A stretch of DNA of 64,000 nucleotides from Streptomyces sp. Root431 (GCF_001426585.1 NZ_LMEI01000006.1:1-64000); one strand, 5' to 3'; shown: positions 8,976 to 20,818, numbered from the stretch's first letter. Numbers and translations: made by a program. Notes: generated by a model not told the origin, from the sequence alone.

Positions 8976-10403
8976 GTGAGAGCCGCGCCGACGATCCTGC
9001 ATCTCGACATGGATGCGTTCTTCGCCGCCGCCGAGCAGGCGGCGAAGCCCAGCCTGCGCGGAAAGCCCGTGGTCGTCGGCGGCCTCGGGCCGCGCGGAGT
9101 GGTCGCCACCGCCTCGTACGAGGCGCGCCGCTTCGGAGTGCACTCGGCCATGCCGATGGGGCAGGCGCGGCGGCTCGCGCCGAACGCGGCCTATCTCGTG
9201 CCGCGCTTCGCCTTCTACCGGTCGATCAGTGAACAGGTCATGGAGCTGCTCGGGCGGCTCTCGCCGCTCGTGGAGCCGCTCAGCCTCGACGAGGCCTTCG
9301 TGGACCTGGAGGCCGGGGGCCTCGCCGACGACGGTGCGAGTGCGCGGGGCGTCGGCGAGCGGCTGCGGGCCGACATCCTGGCGACGACGGGGCTGACGGG
9401 GTCGGTGGGGCTCGCGGGGTCCAAGATGATCGCGAAGATCGCCTCCGAGGAGGCCAAGCCGGACGGGCTCGTCCTCATCGAGCCCGGCACCGAGAGGGAG
9501 CTGCTCGGACCCCGGTCGGTGCGGATCCTGCCGGGGGTCGGGCCGGCGACCGGCGAGCATCTGCGGCGCGCCGGGATGACCACCGTCTCCGATCTGGCCG
9601 AGGCGGGCGAGGACGAGCTCGTACGGCTCCTGGGGCGGGCGCACGGGGCCTCGCTGCACCGGATGGCCCAGGGGTACGACGACCGGCCCGTGGTGGCCGA
9701 GCGGGACGCCAAATCGGTGTCGGTCGAGGACACCTTCGACGTCGACCTGCACGACCGCGTGCGGATCAGGACCGAGGTGGAGCGGCTCGCCGAGCGGTGC
9801 GTGGCGCGGCTGCGGGCCTCCGGGCACTCCGGGCGGACGATCGTCCTCAAGGTGCGGCGGTACGACTTCTCGACGCTGACCCGGTCCGAGACGCTGCGGG
9901 GGCCCACGGACGACCCGGTGGTCGTGCGGGAGGCCGCGGGGCGGCTTCTGGAGGCGGTGGACACGACCGGGGGTGTGCGGTTGCTCGGGGTGGGGGTGAG
10001 CGGGCTTGCGGACTATACGCAGGAGGATCTGTTCGCTCAGGCGGAGGCGGAGGCGGAGGGGGAGCGGGTGGGGGCGTCTGTGGCTTCCTCTGCCTCCGCC
10101 TCTGGGGCTGTGGCTGGGGGGTCGGGTTCGACCTCCGCGGCGGCGGCCGGGGGTGCTGTGCCGGATGAGTCCGCTGCCGGCGGGGCTGCCGTCGAGCGGC
10201 GGTGGGCGCCCGGGCATGACGTGCGGCACGCGGTGCACGGGGCGGGGTGGGTGCAGGGGAGCGGCGTCGGGCGGGTCACCGTGCGGTTCGAGGAGCCGTG
10301 GTCGGCACCGGGTCGGGTGCGGACGTTCTCGGTCGACGATCCGGAGCTGGAGCCTTCGGAACCGTTGCCGTTGGTGCGGGGGGAGTGTCGGGCGGGGGCG
10401 TGA
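8976..10403 (+). CDS. dinB: DNA polymerase IV (Y-family, translesion)
   Basis: 475 aa. Palm motifs ILHLDMDAFFAAAEQ and SLDEAF hold the catalytic acidic residues, and the steric-gate region and YEARRFGVHSAMPMG are conserved. Helix-hairpin-helix and little-finger domains follow. After residue ~355 there is a repetitive A/S/G/E-rich linker (encoded by GCGGAG-type repeats near 10037) and then a ~75-residue C-terminal domain with PGHDVRHAVHGAGWVQGSG, an extension usual in actinobacterial DinB. GTG 8976 is the best start; an upstream GTG 8931 lacks family similarity. It bypasses DNA lesions by error-prone synthesis. Confidence 0.93.
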   Translation: MRAAPTILHLDMDAFFAAAEQAAKPSLRGKPVVVGGLGPRGVVATASYEARRFGVHSAMPMGQARRLAPNAAYLVPRFAFYRSISEQVMELLGRLSPLVEPLSLDEAFVDLEAGGLADDGASARGVGERLRADILATTGLTGSVGLAGSKMIAKIASEEAKPDGLVLIEPGTERELLGPRSVRILPGVGPATGEHLRRAGMTTVSDLAEAGEDELVRLLGRAHGASLHRMAQGYDDRPVVAERDAKSVSVEDTFDVDLHDRVRIRTEVERLAERCVARLRASGHSGRTIVLKVRRYDFSTLTRSETLRGPTDDPVVVREAAGRLLEAVDTTGGVRLLGVGVSGLADYTQEDLFAQAEAEAEGERVGASVASSASASGAVAGGSGSTSAAAAGGAVPDESAAGGAAVERRWAPGHDVRHAVHGAGWVQGSGVGRVTVRFEEPWSAPGRVRTFSVDDPELEPSEPLPLVRGECRAGA

Positions 10404-11066
10404 CGGGGCCGTGCGGGGCCGGTGCCGGGGGCCAGTGCCGGCCGTGGGGGGTGCGCCCGGCCTTGCGGCCGGGCTGGGGTTCCCACCCGCACCACCCGTG
10501 CAGCTGGGGACACAGAGGTGCGGGTCTTCTTGTGAGGGGTGTCGCGCCGTCGGCGGCTGCCCGTGGGACGGCCTTCCGGCCCGTAGCGCGGCCTTCCGGC
10601 CCCTGGGCGGCCTCCCAGCGGCCTTCCCCCCTGGGCGGCCTCCCAGCCCCTGGGCGGCCGAGGGCCGTGGGCGCGGGCAGGAGCCGCGCCGTTATGCCGT
10701 CGCGCTTGGCTGAGGGCCGGGGCCCGGGCGGGGAGCCGTGCCGTCGTGCCCGTCGTGCCCGTCGTGCCCGTCGTGCCCGGTGTGGCCGTCGTGCCGTACG
10801 TGCGGGGCGTGCCGGGCGTGCGGTACGTGCCGGGCAGGCCGAACGTGCCGGCGTGCCGTGCGTGCGTGGCGGCCGGGCGGGCCGTACGTGCCGGGCGTGC
10901 CGTGCGTGGCGGGCCGGCAGGCCGTACGAGCTTGGCGGGCCGGGCAGGCCGTACGAGCTTGGCGTGCCGTCGTGCCGTCGTGCCGTCGTGCCGTCGTGCC
11001 GCCGCGCCGGGCGTGCGTGGCGGGCCGGCGTGTCGGGCGTGGGGTGGCCGGGGCAGGGGCTTGGGG
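10404..11066. repeat. Gene-free, low-complexity repeat region
   Basis: 660 bases with no credible gene. Two copies of a block around CCCTGGGCGGCCTCCCAGC lie near 10600-10660. From 10738 onward the DNA is built of G/C-rich 8-9-bp units: CGTCGTGCC(C) arrays at ~10738-10790 and ~10967-11000, variants GGCGTGCCG/CGTACGTGCC between them, and a duplicated GGCCGTACGAGCTTGGC at ~10920-10970. Reading frames across it give Cys/Pro/Val or Ala/Arg periodic peptides, which I treat as by-products of the repeats. Confidence 0.7.
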
Positions 11067-11441
11067 TTAGGGGCCCTCTTGGCCGGCCAGGCGGCCGAAG
11101 TCTGTGTCCTGAGGGGGTTGGGGTGTGGGCGGGAGGGTGAGGTTGTAGTGGCGGTAGAGCTGGAGCTCCTGTTCAGGGGAGAGGTGGCGGCCCACGCCGA
11201 AGTCGGGGGCGTCCTTGATCAGCGCGCGCTCGAACGGGATGTGGAGGCCGTCTTCGAGCAGGTCGCTCGGCTCCAGGGGGACGAAGGCGTCCCGGCTGAA
11301 CAGGCCGGTGCGGACCGCGGCCCATTCCGGGATGCCGGTGGCGTCGTCCAGGTACACCTCGTCCACGGTTCCGATCTTGTTTCCGTTGCGGTCGTACGCC
11401 TTGCGGCCGATCAGGCTGCGCGGATCGATGTCGGTCTGCAC
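11067..11441 (-). CDS. PRC-barrel domain protein
   Basis: 124 aa. The N-terminal ~75 residues form a PRC-barrel (DPRSLIGRKAYDRNGNKIGT, EVYLDDATGIPEWAAVRTG), followed by a tail with VGRHLSPEQELQLYRHYN and a Pro/Gln-rich stretch. PRC barrels are small beta-barrels that bind partner proteins in RNA processing, respiration and stress; the partner here is unknown. GTG at 11441 is chosen because GGAGGG lies just upstream and the domain begins there. It is divergent from the gcvP riboswitch. Confidence 0.85.
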   Translation of the reverse strand: MQTDIDPRSLIGRKAYDRNGNKIGTVDEVYLDDATGIPEWAAVRTGLFSRDAFVPLEPSDLLEDGLHIPFERALIKDAPDFGVGRHLSPEQELQLYRHYNLTLPPTPQPPQDTDFGRLAGQEGP

Positions 11442-11562
11442 GGTCCCTCCAACTGGTCGCAACTGCTCTACACCCCTACGAAAGTGCACAACTGGGATGT
11501 CGGCCACTTGAGCGATGGGACCCGCAACCTCGCTGGTAGGCTGGCTGTGGCTGTCGACCCTG

Positions 11563-11770
11563 TGCGGGAGAGTCCCCCGGAGAAACCTTTCGGAGGGCGC
11601 CGAAGGAGCAAATCCTCCCCGGAATCTCTCAGGCCCCTGTACCGCGCGGACGAGGTCACTCTGGAAAGCAGAGCGGTGTCCGACGGCATGCGCTCTCACC
11701 GACGGTGAAAGCCGGCGTGCCGTGAGGCGTGCCGGTGAAACTCTCAGGTTGAGATGACAGAGGGGGAGGC
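11563..11770 (+). promoter_or_regulatory. Glycine riboswitch (two aptamer-like halves)
   Basis: The leader carries the glycine aptamer landmarks in order: GGGAGAGTCC (11566 on), GGCGCCGAAGGAGCAAATCC (11596 on), GGAATCTCTCAGGC (11621 on) and CACTCTGGAAAGCAG (to ~11671). A second set follows: GGTGAAAGCCGG (11704 on), GGTGAAACTCTCAGGTTGA (11734 on) and GACAGAGGGGGAG (to ~11768). This agrees with tandem glycine riboswitches. It sits 60 bases before gcvP, so it should turn on glycine cleavage when glycine is abundant. Confidence 0.92.
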
Positions 11771-11831
11771 CGTCCGGGTACCCGCGCCGTGGTGCCCCTC
11801 GCAGGTCGTGACGACCAGGAGGCCTCCGTAC

Positions 11832-14717
<2,886 letters not shown>

Positions 14718-14726
14718 GCATGAATC

Positions 14727-14763
14727 GAGGGCCGGTTCGGAGGATTTCCTCCGGGCCGGCCCT
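14727..14763 (+). terminator. gcvP terminator hairpin
   Basis: Inverted repeat GAGGGCCGG...CCGGCCCTC with GGAGG/CCTCC inside and an ATTT loop, beginning 10 bases behind the gcvP stop. No T-tract follows, which is common in streptomycetes. Confidence 0.75.
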
Positions 14764-14802
14764 CGGCGTTTCCGTCCCTCGTACGGCGATCCCCGCGCCC
14801 AC

Positions 14803-15009
14803 TCAGGCGGCGGTCGTCACCTGTCCCGCCGTCAGCGGCCGGTGCGGGGCGATGATCTGCCCGTCCGGCAGCAGTTCACCGGTGTCCTCGAAGAGCAGAA
14901 CGCCGTTGCACAGCAGGCTCCAGCCCTGTTCCGGGTGGTGTGCCATCAGGCGGGCCGCCTCCCGGTCGTTGGAGTCGGCGGTGGGACAGGCAGGCTGGTG
15001 CTGGCACAT
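14803..15009 (-). CDS. DUF5999 family small protein
   Basis: 68 aa, beginning MCQHQPACPTADSNDREAAR and containing HPEQGWSLLCNGVLLFEDTG and LPDGQIIAPHRP. These strings are typical of a conserved actinobacterial small protein (DUF5999). Two Cys near the N-terminus and one at SLLC are visible; metal binding is possible but unproven. No strong RBS is seen. The upstream reading frame of ~50 codons has no family character, so I start at the ATG at 15009. Confidence 0.85.
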   Translation of the reverse strand: MCQHQPACPTADSNDREAARLMAHHPEQGWSLLCNGVLLFEDTGELLPDGQIIAPHRPLTAGQVTTAA

Positions 15010-15293
15010 GGGTGGGTTCTTTCGCTGCGTCGTAGTGGATGTCCTGCGGCTCTTCGCGCTCACGGCCGCCCCCGTCGGTCGGTTCGGTTCCGGTCCCAGT
15101 CTTGCCCCATGGACGGTCTTCCGCAGGTATTTCGCGGCAGCTCGTCCTCTTCGGAGAAGACGCATCACCCGCAGGGGCGGTTCAGCTCAACTGCACCATC
15201 TCTTCGGGTGGTTCGCAGTGGCCCGAGCGGGCTAGTCCGTACGGGAGGGGTGTTCGGGTGGTGCGTTCGGGCGCGGTGCTCGGACAGCAGTGC

Positions 15294-15321
15294 GCCCCGT
15301 GACCCTGCCGGGTCACGGGGC
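15294..15321 (-). terminator. Terminator of the gene at 15342-15938
   Basis: A perfect 12-bp stem (GCCCCGTGACCC with GGGTCACGGGGC) and 4-base loop, ending 20 bases beyond the stop of the leftward gene. It could work in both directions. Confidence 0.75.
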
Positions 15322-15341
15322 GGGGCGGCTCGTGCGGTGTA

Positions 15342-15938
15342 TCAGGCGGGCGCCGCCGAGCCCATGAGGGGCGGCGGCGCGAGACGCGTACTGAGCACGG
15401 GCATGAGGTCGGCGACCCGGTACGGCCGGTGGGCCGCGATCCCCGGCGGCGCGGGGGCCAGGGGTACCAGAAGGTCGGCCGAGGCCGAGGCCGAGGCGAC
15501 GGTCGTGCCGTCCGCCTCCGGTTCGGCGTGCAGCCAGAGCGTCAGCATGTAGAGCTCCGGTACGGAGAGGAGCCGGGGCTGGTACGGGGTGGGCAGCGCC
15601 TCGGCGTGGAGCAGGGCCCGTTCCGTCGCGGTGACGTACGGCCCCTCGAAGAAGTGCGAGAAGGTCCAGCCGTCCGGGGTGAGCATGGTGTCCGCGGCGG
15701 CGATCGCCCGGTCCCCGTTCCGGATCAGGAACCGCCAGCCGGTGAGCCGGGTGCGGGGTGACCGTCCCGGAACTCCCGCGTCGCCGAGGACGTGGACGGG
15801 CAGCGGGAGTTCGGGGCTCAGTGGTCCCTGCGCAGCCCGCAGGGCGGGGGTGCGCGCCTCGCGGACGGCGGTCGGTGAGCCGAGGGCCGCGAGGACACTG
15901 CGGAGGGCCGGCGCGGGGGCCGGAGAGGGTCGGAGCAT
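15342..15938 (-). CDS. Conserved hypothetical protein
   Basis: 198 aa. I do not recognise a named family. A Pro/Ala-rich N-terminus is followed by segments that look like a folded domain (LTGWRFLIRNGDRAIAAADT, GWTFSHFFEGPYV, LLSVPELYMLTLWLH). ATG at 15938 is chosen because GAGAGG stands about 10 bases upstream; extension to 16085 would add a Cys-rich stretch without support. No signal peptide or membrane helix. It ends at a strong terminator and is a monocistronic unit. Confidence 0.75.
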   Translation of the reverse strand: MLRPSPAPAPALRSVLAALGSPTAVREARTPALRAAQGPLSPELPLPVHVLGDAGVPGRSPRTRLTGWRFLIRNGDRAIAAADTMLTPDGWTFSHFFEGPYVTATERALLHAEALPTPYQPRLLSVPELYMLTLWLHAEPEADGTTVASASASADLLVPLAPAPPGIAAHRPYRVADLMPVLSTRLAPPPLMGSAAPA

Positions 15939-16042
15939 GGTGGGTCGCCTCTCACTCAGGAGACACGGTGATGCGTGGGCAGGTACGACGGCGCTGTCGG
16001 CGGCGCGGCCAGAGAGGGGCCTTGGGGCCATGACCGGGCACC

Positions 16043-16420
16043 AACACTCTGCCTCGTCCGCGGAGTTTATACGACACGTGTTCACAGAGTGTTTCCGCTA
16101 GACGTCACCGATATTCCTGACAAGACGTCATCCAGCCTTATTCGAGGGGCTGTTCAAGCGGAATCATGACGGCCGCACGGCCCTCACCTGCGTATTCCTC
16201 GCCGAGTCGGACGGCTGAATTCTTATCCCCTGCCACGGGACAATAGGACATTGGTATATGTCGACCGTGTCATGCCTGCGGGATGTGCCGGTGGAGCGCT
16301 CCTTCCAGCCTATCCCCCGAAGGGCCCGTTCCGCAGGCGTTGTGGATCAGCGAGGTGGGCATCATGGTCCGTGACGCGCGGCCGTCGTCGCGGCTGCCCA
16401 CGGTGGGAGGGACGGCTTCG
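16043..16420. promoter_or_regulatory. AT-richer intergenic region with inverted and direct repeats
   Basis: This ~380-bp gap between divergent genes is clearly AT-richer than its surroundings. It holds a perfect 9-bp inverted repeat (AACACTCTG at 16043-16051, CAGAGTGTT at 16085-16093) enclosing TTTATACG and ACACGTGT, and two copies of AGACGTCA near 16100 and 16124. These look like regulator sites for one or both divergent genes. I cannot assign a -35/-10 pair with confidence. Confidence 0.45.
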
Positions 16421-17920
16421 ATGGGGGAGAAGGTCGATGCGGACGGGTTCGGCCCGGCCGACCGGCAGCAGTACCGGAGAAAGCTCCAGCAGTGTCTCGC
16501 GGGGCTCGCGAGGCTGCTGGCGGAGAAGAGGTTCGACCGGCCCCGCAATCTGATGGGCCTGGAGATCGAACTCAATCTCACGGGGCCCGACGGACTGCCC
16601 CGGATGCTCAACGCGCCGGTTCTGGAAAGGATCGCGAGCTCCGATTTCCAGACGGAACTCGGATTGTTCAATCTGGAAGTGAACATCGCTCCGCACCGGC
16701 TCGGCGGCCGGGTATTCGACCGGCTCGCGGAAGAGATCGGGACCGGCCTCGGATATGCCGACCGCAAGGCGAAGGAACTCGACGCCGGCGTCGTCATGAT
16801 CGGCATACTTCCCACGCTCGCCCAGAGCGACCTGGTCTTCGAGAACCTGTCGGCCGCCGACCGCTACACGCTCCTCAACAACCAGATCCTCGCCGCCCGG
16901 GGCGAGGACTTCACCCTCGACATCCACGGGGTCGAACGGCTCCTGTGCACCTCGGAGTCGATCGTGCCGGAGGCCGCCTGCACCTCCGTCCAGCTCCACC
17001 TCCAGGTCACCCCGGCCCGGTTCGCCGCCGTCTGGAACGCGGCGCAGGCGGTGTCGGGCATCCAGATCGCCCTCGGCGCGAACGCGCCCTTCGTCTTCGG
17101 ACGCGAGGTGTGGCGCGAGTCCCGGCCGCCCCTCTTCCAGCAGGCCACCGACACCCGGCCGCCCGAGCTGCAGTCCCAGGGAGTCCGGCCGCGCACCTGG
17201 TTCGGGGAGCGGTGGGTGGACTCGGTGTACGACCTCTTCGAGGAGAACCTCCGCTACTTCCCCGCCCTCCTGCCCATCTGCGACGAGGAGGACCCGCTGC
17301 TCGTCCTCGACGAGGGCGGCGTACCGAAGCTCCAGGAACTCGTCCTGCACAACGGCACGGTCTACCGCTGGAACCGGCCCGTGTACGGCTGGGTCGACGG
17401 GGTCCCGCACCTCCGCGTGGAGAACCGGGTGCTGCCCGCGGGGCCGACCGTGACCGACGTGATCGCGAACGCGGCCTTCTACTACGGGCTCGTGCGCTCG
17501 CTCGCCGACGAGCCGCGGCCGGTCTGGAAGCGGCTGGCCTTCGAGGACGCGGAGGCCAACTTCGACACGGCCTGCCGCCACGGCATCGAGGCGGAGCTCC
17601 GCTGGCCCCGCTCGGGGCGCGCCGGCGGTGTCGCGACCCTGCCGGCGGTACGGCTCGTCCTCGACGAGCTGTTGCCGCTCGCCGCGGCCGGTCTCGACGC
17701 GTGGCACATCGAGCCCGCCGACCGGGACTTCTACCTCGGGGTGATCGAGCAGCGATGTCTGCGGAAGGTGAACGGCGCCTCCTGGCAGGCCGACACCTTC
17801 CATCAGGCGCTGGATTCGGGCCTCGACAGGGAGGCGGCGCTCGCGGCGACCACCCGCCGCTACCGGACGCTCATGCACGAGGGCGAGCCGGTGCACACCT
17901 GGCCTGTGGGGATCGGCTGA
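16421..17920 (+). CDS. Glutamate-cysteine ligase family protein
   Basis: 499 aa. Conserved segments NLMGLEIELNLTGPDGLPRM, DFQTELGLFNLEVNIAPHRL and MIGILPTL are those of the actinobacterial glutamate-cysteine ligase-like family (GCS2 fold, ATP-grasp-like active site with the ExE pair in GLEIELN). Streptomyces makes mycothiol rather than glutathione, so the true acceptor may not be cysteine. ATG 16421 is supported by GGGAGG at 16405-16410; the longer frame from 16283 adds residues without family similarity. Single-gene unit. Confidence 0.88.
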   Translation: MGEKVDADGFGPADRQQYRRKLQQCLAGLARLLAEKRFDRPRNLMGLEIELNLTGPDGLPRMLNAPVLERIASSDFQTELGLFNLEVNIAPHRLGGRVFDRLAEEIGTGLGYADRKAKELDAGVVMIGILPTLAQSDLVFENLSAADRYTLLNNQILAARGEDFTLDIHGVERLLCTSESIVPEAACTSVQLHLQVTPARFAAVWNAAQAVSGIQIALGANAPFVFGREVWRESRPPLFQQATDTRPPELQSQGVRPRTWFGERWVDSVYDLFEENLRYFPALLPICDEEDPLLVLDEGGVPKLQELVLHNGTVYRWNRPVYGWVDGVPHLRVENRVLPAGPTVTDVIANAAFYYGLVRSLADEPRPVWKRLAFEDAEANFDTACRHGIEAELRWPRSGRAGGVATLPAVRLVLDELLPLAAAGLDAWHIEPADRDFYLGVIEQRCLRKVNGASWQADTFHQALDSGLDREAALAATTRRYRTLMHEGEPVHTWPVGIG

Positions 17921-18119
17921 CGTCCTGCCCTCGTGTGGGGTGCGGGGTGCGGGGTGCGGGCAGTGTGGCGTGGGCTGCGACGGACTCCGGGCTCCGAGTG
18001 ACGGGCCAGGGCGGCATCCCCGGGCATGGGTGATCATGTCAAGGTAGTCGAGGCGGCCGAGGCAGGCCGCGACCGCCGGAACGGCATGGGCCCACGACGG
18101 GGAAGTGGAGACAGGTGTG

Positions 18120-18917
18120 GTGTCGGAGCAAGACGTGAGGGACGCTTCCCTGCCCCCAGGAGGCCTGCCGCGGAAGGTGCTGCGCTCCGAGACCCTCATC
18201 GTGCTCGCGCTCTCCCTCGGCGCGAGCGCGTTGTCGTCCCTCATCAGCTTCATCGGGTCCCTGACCCGGCCGGGGTCGCTGAAGGAGCAGGCGGCGACGC
18301 TCAACGGCTCGTACGCGCCGGGCCGGCCCTGGCTCGACCTGTCCTGGCAGCTCTTCGGCATCGCCACGGCGCTCGTGCCGGTCGTCCTCGTCGCCCATCT
18401 GCTGATGCGGGAGGGCGCCGGGCTCCGGTCCATCGGCTTCGACCGGACCCGGCCTTGGTCGGACCTGGGACGCGGGACGCTGGTCGCGGCCGGGATCGGG
18501 AGCGCGGGGCTCGCCTTCTACCTGGCGGCGCGGGCTTCCGGGTTCAACCTCACGGTCGTGCCGGAGTCCCTGCCGGAGGTGTGGTGGAAGTACCCGGTGC
18601 TGATCCTCTCGGCGGTGCAGAACTCCGTCCTGGAAGAGGTCATCGTCGTCGGCTATCTGCTGCGCAGGCTCGGGCAGTTGGGGTGGACGCCGATGGCGGC
18701 CCTCGTCGCGAGCTCGGTGCTGCGCGGTTCGTACCACCTCTACCAGGGGATCGGCGGCTTCATCGGCAACGTGGTGATGGGCGTCGTCTTCGTCCTGCTG
18801 TACCGGCGTTGGGGGAGGGTCGGGCCGCTGGTCGTGGCGCACGCCCTGCTCGACATCGTGGCCTTCGTCGGATACGGGCTGCTGGCGGGGAAGGTGGGCT
18901 GGCTGCCGACCGGCTGA
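18120..18917 (+). CDS. CPBP family intramembrane metalloprotease
   Basis: About 265 aa with seven to eight predicted membrane helices. CAAX-protease/bacteriocin-processing motifs are present: LEEVIVVGYLLRRL (motif 1, EExxxR-like), SSVLRGSYHLYQGIGGF (motif 2 His) and VVAHALLDIVAF (motif 3 His). Members cleave within membranes or act as immunity or anti-sigma processing factors; substrate unknown. GTG 18120 is preceded by GGAGACAGG; GTG 18105 is an alternative. A bidirectional terminator separates it from phzF. Confidence 0.87.
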   Translation: MSEQDVRDASLPPGGLPRKVLRSETLIVLALSLGASALSSLISFIGSLTRPGSLKEQAATLNGSYAPGRPWLDLSWQLFGIATALVPVVLVAHLLMREGAGLRSIGFDRTRPWSDLGRGTLVAAGIGSAGLAFYLAARASGFNLTVVPESLPEVWWKYPVLILSAVQNSVLEEVIVVGYLLRRLGQLGWTPMAALVASSVLRGSYHLYQGIGGFIGNVVMGVVFVLLYRRWGRVGPLVVAHALLDIVAFVGYGLLAGKVGWLPTG

Positions 18918-18938
18918 CGGGACGCGGGGGACGGATCA

Positions 18939-18966
18939 GGGGCGTACGGCTTGAGCCGTACGCCCC
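18939..18966. terminator. Bidirectional terminator between convergent genes
   Basis: GGGGCGTACGGC and GCCGTACGCCCC form a perfect 12-bp stem with a TTGA loop, lying between the stops of two convergent genes. Confidence 0.85.
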
Positions 18967-18997
18967 TTGCTCGTTTCCGGTGCTTCGGGCGTTTCCG

Positions 18998-19807
18998 TCA
19001 GGCGTGCAGGTCGCCGTCGATGACCGTCACGGCGTGGCCCGTCAGCAGGGTGCGCTCGCCGCGGAGGTGGGTGCGGACGAGGCCGGTGCGGAGGCCGCCC
19101 TGAAATCCGGTGAGCTCGTCGCGGCCGAACCGGGCCGACCAGTAGGGGGCGAGCGCGGTGTGGGCGCTGCCGGTCACCGGGTCCTCCTCGATGCCGATGG
19201 CCGGGAAGAAGCCGCGGGAGACGAAGTCGTAACCGCCGTCGGGGTTCTCGGCGGTGGCGGTGACGATGATGCCGCGCGAGGAGAGGCTCACGAGGGCGGC
19301 GAGGTCCGGCGTGAGGGAGCGCACGGTGGCCTCGTCGCGGAGCTCGACGACGAGGTCGCCGATGTGGGCGGACGTGTCGTGGACGGCGACGACCTCGGCG
19401 CCGAGCGCCTTCGCCAGGCCTTCGGGGACGGGGAGGGGGGTGAGGGCGGAGGTCGGGAAGTCCATGGTGATGGTGCCGTCCGCGGCGGCGGTGGCGCTCA
19501 GGACGCCGGACCGGGTGGCGAAGCGGATGGTGCCGGTCGCCGCGCCGGTGGTGTGCAGGACGTGGGCCGTGGCGAGCGTGGCGTGGCCGCACATATCGAC
19601 CTCGGTGGCCGGGGTGAACCAGCGCAGGGCCCAGTCCGCCTCGCCGCCGGCGGGCAGGGGGTGGGCGAAGGCCGTCTCGGAGAGGTTGACCTCCGCCGCG
19701 ACGTTCCGGAGCCAGGAGTCCTCGGGGAAGGAGTCGAGGAGGAGGACTCCGGCCGGGTTTCCGGAGAAGGGCCGGTCGGTGAAGGCGTCGACGATTCGGA
19801 TCCGCAT
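18998..19807 (-). CDS. PhzF family isomerase/epimerase-like protein
   Basis: 269 aa, full length. Opening MRIRIVDAFTDRPFSGNPAG and the later DMCGHATLATAHVL and DPVTGSAHTALAPYW are the PhzF signatures (diaminopimelate-epimerase-like fold). The usual catalytic Glu lies in NLSETAF. PhzF isomerises dihydro-hydroxyanthranilate in phenazine synthesis, but most homologues outside phenazine clusters have unknown substrates, and no phenazine genes are nearby. ATG at 19807. Confidence 0.9.
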   Translation of the reverse strand: MRIRIVDAFTDRPFSGNPAGVLLLDSFPEDSWLRNVAAEVNLSETAFAHPLPAGGEADWALRWFTPATEVDMCGHATLATAHVLHTTGAATGTIRFATRSGVLSATAAADGTITMDFPTSALTPLPVPEGLAKALGAEVVAVHDTSAHIGDLVVELRDEATVRSLTPDLAALVSLSSRGIIVTATAENPDGGYDFVSRGFFPAIGIEEDPVTGSAHTALAPYWSARFGRDELTGFQGGLRTGLVRTHLRGERTLLTGHAVTVIDGDLHA

Positions 19808-19921
19808 GCCGCTGACCGTACAAGGAGTGGAAACGCGCGGGCCAAGGCCAATCGCGGAGAACTGGACCGTACTGGCCGGCGTCCCCCGAAGGGGGATCCA
19901 CGGCGGCCTCGGGGGGCTTCG

Positions 19922-20275
19922 ATGATGTTCGGATACGGCGACGACTGGTGGATGCTGTTCTTCGTCCCGGTGGTGCTGTGGGTGCCGTTCGGGCCCTTCC
20001 TCATGGGCGGGATGGGCGTCTGGTGCGCCTTCCGGCCCGGCCTGCGGGCGCGGCTGTGGTCCGTGCTGCTGCCGCTGCTCCCCGTGACGGTCTCCGCGAT
20101 CGCCATCGTGATGCCGCTGGGCCAGCCGACCCGGACCGACGACCTCGTGGGCTATCTCCTCGTGTACGTCCTCGGCATCACGGTGCTGCCGTGGCTGCTG
20201 GGGTGGGGGATCACCCGGGCGGTACGGGCCGTCCGGGCCGCACGGGCCCGGCGGCGGGCGGCGCTACAGGGGTGA
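19922..20275 (+). CDS. Small integral membrane protein, unknown
   Basis: 117 aa. Three hydrophobic segments are visible (WWMLFFVPVVLWVPFGPFL, LWSVLLPLLPVTVSAIAIVM, LLVYVLGITVLPWLLGWGI), followed by an Arg/Ala-rich cytoplasmic tail. Family not recognised. The start MMFGYGDDWW is at 19922 or 19925; the RBS is weak. It converges on the GNAT gene and overlaps its end by 12 bases. Confidence 0.7.
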   Translation: MMFGYGDDWWMLFFVPVVLWVPFGPFLMGGMGVWCAFRPGLRARLWSVLLPLLPVTVSAIAIVMPLGQPTRTDDLVGYLLVYVLGITVLPWLLGWGITRAVRAVRAARARRRAALQG

Positions 20276-20818
20276 AAGCACCATGAGGACCTCGTCGCGG
20301 TCGTCCTCGGGCGCCAGCCGGAGGGCTCCGGGCCAGCGGCCGATCTCCTCCCAGCCGAGGCGGCCGTAGAACTCTTCGAGGCCGACGCCACCGCGTGCCG
20401 CGAGCCGCAGCTGCTCCAGGGCCATCTCGTCGCGGGCGATCACCCGGGCCTGGCGCACCAGGCCGGCTCCGATGCCCCGGCCGCGTACGTGGAGGCGGGT
20501 CTGGACGTGGTGCAGCGTTCCCCAGTGGGCGACCAGGGGGTCCGGATCGCGGCGGAGGTGCAGCCAGCCCGCGACGGTGCCGCCGACGGTCGCGACGACG
20601 AGGCGGCTGCTCACCGGGTCGAGGCCCGTGACGATGCGGTCGAGCGCGGCCGCGACCTCGGCGGGATCGACCGGCGGGAAGGGGAATCCGGCCGCGCCGC
20701 CCGCGTCGCTCACTTCGATCCAGCACTCGGTGAGGGCGGTGGCGAGGGGGCCGGTCACCGCGTCGGGGGTGAGGAGTTGGGTGAAGAGGAGGGCGTTGTC
20801 GCTGGTCATGGGCGTCAT
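20264..20818 (-). CDS. GNAT family N-acetyltransferase
   Basis: About 184 aa. The acetyl-CoA loop appears as VQTLHVRGRGIGAGLVRQ-like sequence (TRLHVRGRGIGAGLVRQARV; Q/RxxGxG/A pattern), and a later EEFYGRLGWEEIGRWPGAL matches the C-terminal GNAT strand. Substrate unknown. Start chosen at MTPMTSD (20818), though 20827 and 20809 are possible and none has a clear RBS. Confidence 0.83.
   Translation of the reverse strand: MTPMTSDNALLFTQLLTPDAVTGPLATALTECWIEVSDAGGAAGFPFPPVDPAEVAAALDRIVTGLDPVSSRLVVATVGGTVAGWLHLRRDPDPLVAHWGTLHHVQTRLHVRGRGIGAGLVRQARVIARDEMALEQLRLAARGGVGLEEFYGRLGWEEIGRWPGALRLAPEDDRDEVLMVLSPL

Noticed and set aside
10247..11140. 297-codon plus-strand frame and other repetitive frames near dinB
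   Set aside because: Translate the GC repeat field into periodic Ala/Arg or Cys/Pro peptides; no RBS.
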